64,000 nucleotides of DNA from contig OX439043.1 of the NCBI GenBank assembly GCA_949317995.1, positions 42,103,560 through 42,167,559 on the forward strand, read 5' to 3'. Under the pieces are notes generated by a model. It did no database searches and had not been told where the DNA came from. It saw nothing but the letters and a program-made list of their open reading frames with translations. Both the position numbers and the translations under genes were made by a program. Origin of the DNA: Acholoe squamosa. Taxonomy: Eukaryota; Annelida; Polychaeta; Phyllodocida; Polynoidae. Shown here piece after piece: positions 54,888 to 64,000 of this stretch (position 1 is the first letter of the stretch; each line of letters starts with the position of its first letter).

Positions 54888-56337
54888 ATCAATCGTCTCA
54901 TAGGTTCGGTCATCCATAGATGGGATCACTTCTGTGGTGGTCAAGCAGCATAATAGATACCTGTCCAGACTGAGAAAGCAAGGACTTAAAGTCTGGAAAC
55001 TAATGAGGCAGTCCCATGAGGTGGGGATCCCACCTTTGGACATTAAACAAACAAATCAATCAATCAACCAATAAGTCTACCACCTAATGTTCAATCACTG
55101 AGTATCAATATTTCCGTGCCGTCTGTTCCTATAGAGAAAAATAGACATTGATGTTATGTCGCCCTTCTCATTGATTGATGATGTCAGGGTGGCAGCTGCC
55201 TCCAAATAAGCTCCTCTGTGTGGAGATTTCAAAGGGCTTCCCTGAGACTGAACCCTCATCTCTGCACACTGGTATTTCAGAGCGTTTCGTCACCAGGGCG
55301 CCCCTGTCAGCAGTCCTGCACTCTCTGGTCATCACGCTCCTATTATCTGGTTACTATGGCTGCCGGCCTTTAGCGTAGAATGTTACAGGAACCATTATGT
55401 GCTAAAACGGTTCTCTTCATGCATCATATCAATATGGCCTACCATTGGCTGCACAATATTTGTAAGCTCTAGCTTTGTTGGTTGGTGTAGTTGAAATTAA
55501 ATGTTTTGGATAATTGATACAAAAGATATGATTGATGCAAAAGGGCCATAAAGCAATAACAGGATGCACTTCTCTTTGATACTTCAAACTGATCGAAGGG
55601 GCAAGAGACTTATATGATGCCTTAGGAACCCCATCTCATGGGATACTTTCCAGATAACAAAAGCAGACACCACTGTCTTATTGTCAGCACTTAGTCGCTA
55701 GTTGTCGGCCATTTAGAGTATCTGACAGCCTTTTGTCAGTATTTGTCAGCAATTACTTGAAATGGAATGTCCCAATTGGATGCAGATCCAAATTTAGAGC
55801 TTGTTGTATATCCTCCCATCAATACAGCATTATTGTCCCTGTCCACTTGAGTGGTCAGGGACTTTTAGGAGCACTGGGAATTTGCAGAGTATGAAATCGC
55901 AATGGATATACTCCATGTATAGTCTGGGTCACTAACTAACCATACTATATGTATGCTTTGAATTGTGATTGAAGAGTGAGACAGTCAGGCTACATAGGCA
56001 GACAGCTAGACCACCACCTATTACCTTGCTGTGGCTCTATTGGACACTGGCTCTTGGGGTGCCCATCACTAATCCCTATGTTTGGCCTAGCTGTTCCAGG
56101 AGCTTCTCCCTGTGCCACAGATGGGGTCGGGCGTCATCTAATCACTGGTGACTACACCGTAATGAAGCACATTCCAAGTCATAGACCCAGCCTTACCTCT
56201 GGGCTTATTTAGAGCAGCTCTTGTCCAGCTCACTGGGAAGATAGCCACGGGGTATGCCTTATTAAACCACAGTGACACCTTAGAACAAAGGAAACAAGCT
56301 GTGGTTATTTCATGTAACCGAGGTTTAAGCCAGTTAA
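54888..56337. other. No gene recognised
   Basis: Contains the remainder of the dispersed repeat to about 55,010, and a tail-like AAACAAACAAATCAATCAATC at 55,046-55,066 that may end another SINE. Nothing else is supported. Confidence 0.5.
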
Positions 56338-56471
56338 CCCACAGTTCTGTAGGGTTACTCGGTATAACCAGTGCTCATTGGTCAATCCAAGGTGTTTCAC
56401 ACCTTGGATTGACCCCGGGGATTGACCACTTGAGGCACTGGTTATACCTCGTAACCCTACAGAACTATGGA
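56338..56471. mobile_element. TTAA-flanked hairpin MITE, 134 bp
   Basis: The element is almost entirely one long inverted repeat: CCCACAGTTCTGTAGGGTTA on the left pairs with TAACCCTACAGAACTATGGA on the right, and GGTATAACCAGTG and GGTCAATCCAAGGTGT extend the stem. TTAA lies at 56,334-56,337 and 56,472-56,475. TTAA duplication points to piggyBac or Kolobok. No coding capacity. Confidence 0.85.
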
Positions 56472-56829
56472 TTAATTAATACTTATATTCACATTATCTT
56501 AATATGATATTCTTTAAGGTATAATGAAGGGTTTTGATACTGTACATTGCTGATCGCGCGGTGACTTTACCTGTGGCAATACAATTACAGCGAATCAGGA
56601 AGAGATAATTGATGTTGTTTTTCACCACTATCCAAAAATACAGAAGAGTCACCAGCAGATGACTATGATGGTGAACATGTAACAGCCCATATTCCTGCTC
56701 AATTTAAGAGATGTCCATACCCCGTCTCACCCCTGAAAGGGAGTCGGGGCAGACAATGCCTCATCTACATATAGAACCTGCCTGGTGTAATGCCACAAGA
56801 TTGTGTGTCTGTATAGTGAGTGGGGAGGC

Positions 56830-57345
56830 ATGAAGCTACCCTGTCACGGTGCAGCCTGTGTGCTGGGTAGGCCTACATGGAGCTACCCTGTCACGGTGCA
56901 GCCTGTGTGCTGGGGTAGGCCTACATGGAGCTACCCTGTCACGGTGCAGCCTATGTGCTGGGTAGGCCTACATGGAGCTACCCTGTCACGGTGCAGCCTG
57001 TGTGCTGGGTAGGCCTACATGGAGCTACCCTGTCACGGTGCAGCCTGTGTGCTGGGTAGGCATACATGGAGCTACCCTGTCAAGGCGCAGCCTGTGTGCT
57101 GGGTAGGCATACATCGAGCTACCCTGTCACGGTGCAGCCTGTGTGCTGGGTAGGCCTACATGGAGCTACCCTGTCACGGTGCAGCCTGTGTGCTGGGTAG
57201 GCATACATGGAGCTACCCTGTCAAGGTGCAGCCTGTGTGCTGGGTAGGCCTACATGGAGCTACCCTGTCAAGGTGCAGCCTGTGTGCTGGGGTAGGCCTA
57301 CATGGAGCTACCCTGTCACGGTGCTGTCTGTGTAGTGATGGGGTA
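56830..57345. repeat. 47-bp minisatellite, about 11 copies
   Basis: A 47-bp unit (TGGAGCTACCCTGTCACGGT, GCAGCCTGTGTGCTGGGTAG, GCCTACA) repeats with few changes. A diverged continuation (TATATGGAGCT.TCCTG, GTGCTGTTCATGTTGTGA) runs to about 57,550 and resumes at 58,163-58,250 after an interruption that includes a MITE. Confidence 0.93.
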
Positions 57346-57813
57346 GGCCTTCATGGAGCTCTCCTGCCACAGAGCTTTTCAGCTATGCTGCCACAGTGCT
57401 GTTCGTGTTGTGACAGGGTATATGGAGCTGTCCTGCCACGGTGCTGTTCATGTTCTGATAGGGTATATGGAGCTATCCTGCCACAATGATGTTCGTATTG
57501 TGACAGGGTATATGGAGCTAGGATCCTATCCTGGCACAGTGCTGTTCATGTTGTTATTTTTTTAAGAAACAATTTAACTTTATATGACTGTAGATTGTGT
57601 ACATTTTTCCTTGTGTGTCGATCAGGATATGCAAATCACGTATGCGTAAACATCTATATAACCATCCAGTTACAATCTTAGAAAATACACTTATTTTCAA
57701 TTTTCCCTATACTTTACAATTGTTATTAGGACTTTCAGTACATATAATACAGTGCTTGTATTTTTCACAGTTTTATCTTGTCATTTTAATATTTTCACAT
57801 CCAATCTATGTTG

Positions 57814-58157
57814 CAGAGGCGTAGGAAGCAAATCTCCATTGGGGGGGCCCAGCGGGGTCCCAATTTGAACACCTTGAATTATCAGCTCGAGCGCGATGAT
57901 GTCTATACATACCCATAATAGAATTTAATAGAAAAGTATTTTTGGTGAATTTTAGATCTGATTTGAGGTTCAGGGCTCCATTTTCCCTATCCCTTTAACA
58001 TATTAATCTAATTTGGGATGGAATGTTTTAGCTGCTTTTCCATTTCATTATGACTTCTTGGTAAATATTTGGGGGGGCCCAGACATAATCAGGCCCCTCC
58101 TCCTTTATGATTGGGGGGCCCAGGCCCCCCTGCCCCCCCCCTTTTCCTACGCCCCTG
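57814..58157. mobile_element. hAT-like MITE, 344 bp, 5-bp target duplication
   Basis: Ends CAGAGGCGTAGGAAG and CTTTTCCTACGCCCCTG are inverted repeats. TGTTG occurs at 57,809-57,813 and 58,158-58,162. G-run rich interior (GGGGGGGCCCAG twice). It lies in the diverged tail of the 47-bp minisatellite. Confidence 0.85.
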
Positions 58158-58810
58158 TGTTGTAACAGGTTATATGGAGCTATCCTGTCACAGTGCTGTT
58201 CATGTTGTGAAAGGGGAGCCATCCTGCCACAGTTCTGTCCGTGTGATGAGGTTCTCATCCAACTACAATAGTCTCAAGTGTGTAAAGTCTGAAATCTGCA
58301 TGGGGAGTGTTGTGTCTATTGGCACTACTCTGCCTCTGCTAAGATGATATACTGAAATATTTTCACCCTACAGCAATAAGTTGTGAGTTCATAACTCAAC
58401 CTGTCCTGACCCTTTCAGGGCCAGGACCATCGGTCATGTGGATACATCCTTCTGCTGTGCTGATTGGTTAGAGTTGGTCACGTGAATACAGCATCCACCG
58501 AATAGATACCAGGTCCCAGGTCAGGAAGACACCGGAACCAGACACAAAAGTTTGTTGTGAAAGAATTTTGTTGTGCTAGAGTACTGAGGGGGAGAATATT
58601 CAGAGAATAGACATGGTAGAATTTTCCCCCTTCTCAAACGTCTTAAATTATGAAAATGATTGTTTGACAGCAAATAGAAGGACAATATCTGTGACATTCG
58701 TACCTAGGATATGCCAGTACATATAAATATAAATCCTTACCCATACAACCCGAGCATACCAGATTGTATGATCCAATCCTATAATTACTACAAAAGGAAC
58801 CTAATGGAAT

Positions 58811-58994
58811 CGGGCTTCCCTAGCCGACTTAAATGGGTGACCGGTCTATATCTCATCCTTCCTATACCCTCAGATGTGTGTGGTGCACATATGCGTGGGC
58901 ACTGACACAATCCTCTGTGAAATTGTGTAATATCGTTCTCGCCATCAGTATGACCTTAGCTGTCGCAACGGCGTTAAACATCTATTGCTCACTC
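58811..58994 (+). mobile_element. SINE-like element copy C with 12-bp target duplication
   Basis: 184 bp, from CGGGCTTCCCTAGCC to TTGCTCACTC. ACCTAATGGAAT is duplicated at 58,799-58,810 and 58,995-59,006. It shares its left end, TGTGTGTGGTGCACATATG and the core TATGACCTTAGCTGTCG with copy B. Confidence 0.92.
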
Positions 58995-59183
58995 ACCTAA
59001 TGGAATACTAGCATGATGGGCAGTGGCAGGAAAATCTGAAGTACTATTGTGTATTGAGGTGGCTGCCCCTGTGGCTGGCTAATATCCTCCTATACTGCCA
59101 GCGTCTGGAGCTAGTATTCCTTCATTATGTCCATGACAATGTCAGTCTAACAGATACTGATGTGGCCTTGTATCGGAATGCCA

Positions 59184-59868
59184 GAGAGTGTAGGTGGATG
59201 CAGCCCTTGTGTAATGCAAGCTGTCTGATAGTAGTCTATACTGACTCCAAGTCACAAAATGCATCATGAAAAGTGTAGGTGGATGCAGCCCTTGTGTAAT
59301 ACAAGCTGTCTGATAGTAGTCTATACTGACTCCAAGTCACAAAATGCATCATGAAAAGTGTAGGTGGATGCAGGCCTTGTGTAATACAAGCTGTCTGATA
59401 GTAGTCTATACTGACTCCAAGTCACAAAATGCATCATGAAAAGTGTAGGTGGATGCAGGCCTTGTGTAATGCAAGCTGTCTGATAGTAGTCTATACTGAC
59501 TCCAAGTCACAAAATGCATCATGAAAAGTGTAGGTGGATGCAGGCCTTGTGTAATACAAGCTGTCTGATAGTAGTCTATACTGACTCCAAGTCAAAAAAT
59601 GCATCATGAAAAGTGTAGGTGGATGCAGGCCTTGTGTAATACAAGCTGTCTGATAGTAGTCTATACTGACTCCAAGTCACAAAATGCATCATGAAAAGTG
59701 TAGGTGGATGCAGGCCTTGTGTAATACAAGCTGTCTGATAGTAGTCTATACTGACTCCAAGTCACAAAATGCATCATGAAAAGTGTAGGTGGATGCAGGC
59801 CTTGTGTAATACAAGCTGTCTGATAGTAGTCTATACTGACTCCAAGTCACAAAATGCATCATGAAAAG
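59184..59868. repeat. 85-bp satellite, about 8 copies
   Basis: An 85-bp unit (AAGTGTAGGTGGATGCAGGC, CTTGTGTAATACAAGCTGTC, TGATAGTAGTCTATACTGAC) repeats with only a few changes; GCATCATGAA at 59,261, 59,346 and 59,431 gives the period. Near identity implies a recent expansion. Confidence 0.96.
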
Positions 59869-61039
59869 GATACTGAATTCAATGCAGTGGTCTGGTTAAA
59901 ATATACACGGTTCGAAGGTGACATATTCATGTTGGTAAATGAAAACCATGAAAGCACATGTGTTTAACATTTGTGACAATGACTACTATATATTTGAAGG
60001 AACTTTGAAGGATATATAGGGGTATATTTCCCCAGCAGATGGACCCTTCACCCACCTGAGTCAGGTGGTTCCTTGCTGCCACACCTGGTGGCACAGCACC
60101 AAATTTGAACAAAGGGACAAGACATGGACTTTTGGTCATGAGATTTTTTTTTCTTTATTGTTACTGACATTGGTCTGTTTAATGTTGTTAATAAACCGCC
60201 CCTTTTGTCAGTGACTTTGGGCAAAGTGTATACATTGTAATGTTGTCCATCCCACCAGGGAAATATAAGTTTAGTACAACATATGGACACAAGACACAAT
60301 TGTGTAAATAAGAGGTATAATGATAATTATGTACAGTGGATATTAATTCTGGTGGTTTAGGTGAGCTGAGCTATACCTTGTTGGTCAGTTCTTATTTGTG
60401 ACAGAGGCTGCGGCGCCTATGGGTATCATTGAGCCGCCACACTGTGTCAGCCAAGCCCCACCACCAGCCTGGGTGGTTTATCACCACCCCAACAACCCCC
60501 TACTCAGGCTGTCAGAACTAGCCTCCATCCCTGCCAACTACCCCTCTACTAGTACTAGTCATACATAAAACGCACCCCAACTAGATGTAGATTATTAATA
60601 CATTGTATGACAACCTCTGACCAACTTGATGTAGATTATTAATACATTGTATGTGTCCTTATCCTTGTCCCTCTAATCATAGAAATAACCAGAGGGGTGG
60701 TGAGCAGGCAGGTACACAAGGTAGTAATGGACGTCATATAATGTGTATGGTCTCCAGCAAGCAGATCAAGGACTGCAGCCACGGCACCGTTGTTTTTGAT
60801 CCAAGGTCATTTGTCTCGGCTTGTTGGAGAACATACCCCCTTGTAATTTCATGATGTCGGTTGGTGGGTAGACAGTGGTTGACATTGGCTTCAGCTAATG
60901 GTGTTTTGTAGTTTGTGGTTGTCATGGGACCACAGATAAATGATATACGAGATAGGGTCGTTTGGCAAGCACCATGTTTGTGTTAGGTTATTGGCCATAT
61001 ATGAAACATGTCACTGAATCCATGGCTTCCAAACCGGCT
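59869..61039. other. No gene recognised
   Basis: A 35-bp direct duplication (GATGTAGATTATTAATACAT followed by TGTATG) occurs at about 60,582 and 60,629. No protein or RNA gene is supported. Confidence 0.5.
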
Positions 61040-61330
61040 TCCTTGTTGGAAAGTTGAGTTCTTTATTCAGGAGTGGCTTCCCTCATTGGGTAGTGGCTTT
61101 TCTCATCTAAAACAGTGGGTAGTGGCTTTCTTCATTGGACAGTGGCTTCCTTTATTTGAACATAGGCTTTCTTCATTTACCAATGGCTTATCTTATTTGG
61201 GCAGTAGTTTTCCTCATTGCTTCCCTACTTCAGCAATGGCTTCCTATATTTCCGCAGTGGCTTCCTCGTTAAAAAATGGCTTTGCTTATTTCCCAAACTG
61301 GTTTTCCTCTTCGGGCAATCTATATCTTCA
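61040..61330. repeat. Diverged AGTGGCTT-type tandem repeat
   Basis: Words like GTGGCTTCC and TTTCTTCATT recur every 25-35 bp (GTGGCTTCCCTCATTGG, AGTGGCTTTCTTCATTGG, AGTGGCTTCCTTTATTTG) and decay toward the right. An open frame across it is a by-product. Confidence 0.7.
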
Positions 61331-62129
61331 CTGTGATGTGTTTTACTCTCTTTTTTTTTCAAAGATATTTGTTGTCTATTTTTTTCACATCTCCTTTGCT
61401 TTGGGTAGTTTGCCCCTTCACTGAAATGTCTTTAGCTTTGTACTCTGATCAGATAATTTGATTATCATGAAAAGTGTACAATTGTATAAAAACTTATAGA
61501 TAAATTTATACGTTTTACTCATACTTGAAATTCACAAAGTTTCGTACACAGATATGTGTAAAAATACTATCATTTTATAATATACGTAGCTAAAACACCC
61601 ACACCACATTTATTTCTTATGATCCTTATTCCCATCTTGTCTCTTAACTTGTTTGTTTCTCTGAGTATACTAATATGACGAAGTCTGTGGCGTGTGGCCA
61701 CTGCTGTGAGGAGTCAGACTCACCCATTGTGCCTGTCACAGACGTGTACCTCATTAGACATGGGAAGGGACGTCATTCTCTGTAACAGTATGTTTCGCAA
61801 CTGTGAAGAAAAATACTTGCAAAAATTGGAATTTGTCTACGTTGAAAATTAAGTTGAGAATAGATATTCATGTGTGTGCTTTATGCCGTGATGATATGGT
61901 TTTCATCAAAATCTAGGTACAAAATATTTTATATCAGACCAATGCAGCTTTTTGATGAACCACCCGTTACCATATCAATAGCTGAATAACGACCATCGAA
62001 GCTGAGATTTAATATCAATATTTTCTATCTATAGGATAGCATTAGTAGATTATAATATGCTACTCTCCATGAAATAGTCTGTTTATACATTGGTTTAACA
62101 TTTGAAAGGTCTTTATGCTCGATTAAAAA
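61331..62129. other. No gene recognised
   Basis: AT-rich sequence without supported features. Confidence 0.55.
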
Positions 62130-62610
62130 AAAAAGGTCCGTCATAGATCATTGGAAAGGTGCAGACGGCTTTGGTGAGGGAGGGAACACAAACATACCGT
62201 AAAACCCCGGTCATAAGCCGGTCTTTTTTTTTTCTATTTTAAGTCAAAATCGGCTTCTAACATTTTGCCAAAGTCTACCCCCAGCTTATGACCAGGGTTT
62301 TTCAACAGTTTATTCATTTCTTAGGCCATTTTTCATGGTAATCTTCTAGATATCTAGGTCCCAAACTCACCCCTGGTTTATGACTGGGTTTTTTATAATG
62401 TTTAAATTGACCTGAAATCGGCTTATAATTTCCTGAACTCTACCCCCAGCTTATAACTGGGGTCGGCTTATGACCGAGGTTTTACGGTGGACCGTGGGAA
62501 ATGAGCATGCAGAAGGTTGTGTTGGAGGGAGGGAGCATCAATATAGATCGCGGGAAAGGTGCAGAAGGCTTTGGCGAGGGAGAGAATACTACCATATATC
62601 GTGTGGAACA
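62130..62610. repeat. About 55-bp tandem repeat, 3 copies, split by a MITE
   Basis: The unit GGGAAAGGTGCAGAAGGCTT with GGCGAGGGAGGGA and ATATAGATCG occurs three times: before the MITE, after it, and again from about 62,547. The MITE at 62,197 sits at the junction between the first and second units. Confidence 0.75.
62197..62487. mobile_element. TA-flanked MITE (GGTCATAAGCCGG type)
   Basis: A 291-bp element with inverted ends CCGTAAAACCCCGGTCATAA and TTATGACCGAGGTTTTACGG. TA precedes it and TG (probably an altered TA) follows. Internal CCCCAGCTTATGACCAGGGT and related words repeat. The design matches the GTATAAG MITEs at 26,115 and 38,863, with ends CCGTA followed by an ATAAG word, so they may share a transposase. 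Confidence 0.87.
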
Positions 62611-63190
62611 GAGGCCTGTACTGATGCATTGACCTAGTGCTTCTATCAGGAAGCTGCCAGACAGACTTCCATAGAAACAGCCCCAATCCCTGTATTCTAC
62701 GGGAGAGGACTCATATGAAAAGCTTGCTGTTCTTAGGGCCTGGGTCAATGATAAGTCTGATCTCATCTGCACCATGCCTAGTTTTCTATGATCTCCACTC
62801 GTATGAAAGTTTTCATTTTATGCTAACCAAAGAAAATACCATTTCTCCTCCATTCCCCTCTCTCCCCACTCTCCTCTCTTCCTTCTTAACTTTTCCGTCT
62901 CATCCACATGTTTCTAGTTGCTCCCACCTACTGTTTTTCTCTATCTTCTGGCTTATCTGTATTATCCCTCCCTTCTACCTCAAGTTTCTACCTACCTTCC
63001 TGTTTTAAATGGCTTCAGCAAAATTTGGGAGTCCACCTTATCTGGCAAGAATATTACATACAATAAAGGACCACTGAGTCAAGGACCTAACTTGACTTTT
63101 CCATACAGAAATTTAGAGCTCCTTCAAATGACAGTACTAAACTATGTGTTCACTATGTTTTCACATCTGCACCATTAAATCATTTTCAAT
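62611..63190. other. No gene recognised
   Basis: A pyrimidine-rich stretch at about 62,840-63,000. Open frames over it have low-complexity composition. No gene is supported. Confidence 0.5.
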
Positions 63191-63199
63191 TCATGTTAT

Positions 63200-63760
63200 G
63201 ATGAAAATTCATTCATAGTATTCAGTTCATGAAAATATTTTCAGCGGGTGCTCACATGAAAATATTTTCAATGGTCCTTACCATATGAAAGTCATTTGAA
63301 AGAGCCAAAAACCTTTCATTGAGCTGGCTCATACGAAAATATTTTCATTGACGCTTTCCTTATGAAAAGCTTTCACGTACAACCATCAACATTTTCATCG
63401 AACTGTCTCATTGAAAAATAGTTTCAACTGATCTCCCGTATGAAAATGTTTGATACATCCATAAACCTTTCATTGAGCTCTCTCTTATGAAAATATTTTC
63501 AGTGATCCCTCCCATATGAAAAACTTTCATAAACCCATCTACATTTTCATTGAACTGTCTCATATGAAAGTATTTTCAGTGACCCTTCCCATAAACTCTT
63601 AACCTTTTTTTTATTGATCTGTCTCATATGAACATATTTTCAGCGACCCTCACCTTTGATCTACCTACAGAATATTTCATTTTGTGATCTTGTATGAAAA
63701 CATTTTCATTGACTCATTTTTGATGAAAATATTTTCAAAGGGTTCCTTTCATGGAAAAAT
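63200..63760. repeat. Array of TGAAAATATTTTCA palindromes
   Basis: The 14-bp perfect palindrome TGAAAATATTTTCA and close variants occur about nine times, alternating with shorter palindrome-like TGAAAAGCTTTCA words and CATTGAGCTGTCTCAT spacers. Together they form a diverged tandem repeat of about 65-70 bp carrying two palindromes per unit. Confidence 0.8.
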
Positions 63761-64000
63761 CTTAAGTCAGTGCTCATTTGAAAATTGCCCCCCCCCCACT
63801 CCAAAATGTTTTAACCAGTCATGTGATATAAAACTCTTATACATACTCTCACTATATTTTCCCTGACTCGTATCAAAATATTTTCATAAGGGTATATAAA
63901 AACTGATTCTGAATAAGCTTTAGGATGCAGAAGATCAAACCCTTCAAAAACTAATATTATTGAGTCCAGCAAACTTCCAATATTGCTCCTCACGTGTCTC

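Noticed and set aside
56803-57565. Plus-strand frames with CHGAACVLGR-type repeats
   Set aside because: They follow the 47-bp minisatellite and switch frame between units; no conserved protein.

Overview
This is a eukaryotic, gene-poor, repeat-rich window. Evidence for a eukaryote: a Ty3/Gypsy LTR retrotransposon, TIR-flanked DNA elements (MITEs), SINE-like and LINE copies, many minisatellites, and one coding exon ending in a strong GT splice donor. Three copies of a short interspersed repeat end in a conserved core (CCTTAGCTGTCG, then GGCGTTAAAC and ACTCACTC). From memory that tail style is common in marine molluscs, so I infer a lophotrochozoan, probably a mollusc; this is not proven.

Layout. 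1-6.5 kb: a 63-bp minisatellite, a TIR element rich in CAGTA/TACTG words, and a small hAT-like MITE. 6.5-19.35 kb: a 12.8-kb Ty3/Gypsy element that looks whole and very young. It has 365-bp LTRs with a single difference, a 4-bp CTAG target duplication, a large gag with a long coiled coil, a complete-looking pol, and an unusual ~4-kb accessory region of three further ORFs between pol and the 3' LTR. 19.35-29.2 kb: intergenic DNA with three GGGCCACTTTCGCG-type MITEs, an 80-bp satellite interrupted by a TA-flanked MITE, and a 44-bp array. 29,204-29,482: the only host coding exon I can support, resembling the N-terminal part of type II phosphatidylinositol 4-kinase up to its GSSG glycine loop. The rest of that gene is not recognisable in the window, so most of 29.5-64 kb may be its first intron.

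37.2-53.0 kb: two copies of a dispersed repeat in opposite orientation, each interrupted by different insertions. Each copy acts as an empty-site control for the other, which dates several insertions relative to one another. One copy is split by the ~3-kb block that holds a 38-bp satellite; a second array of the same satellite lies in the spacer. 48-64 kb: three SINE-like copies with clear target duplications, a LINE 3' fragment, a TTAA-flanked hairpin MITE, and 47-, 85- and ~55-bp minisatellites. Two of these arrays also carry MITE insertions. The window closes with an array of short palindromes.

The most unusual item is the accessory region of the LTR element: a nuclear-looking zinc-finger-like protein with a serine/acid-rich disordered middle, a Gly/Arg-rich protein, and a coiled-coil protein with a Pro/Ala tail. 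No membrane-anchored envelope is apparent. The integrase tail also carries an AT-hook. Many other open frames in the window are shadows of pol/gag or products of tandem repeats.
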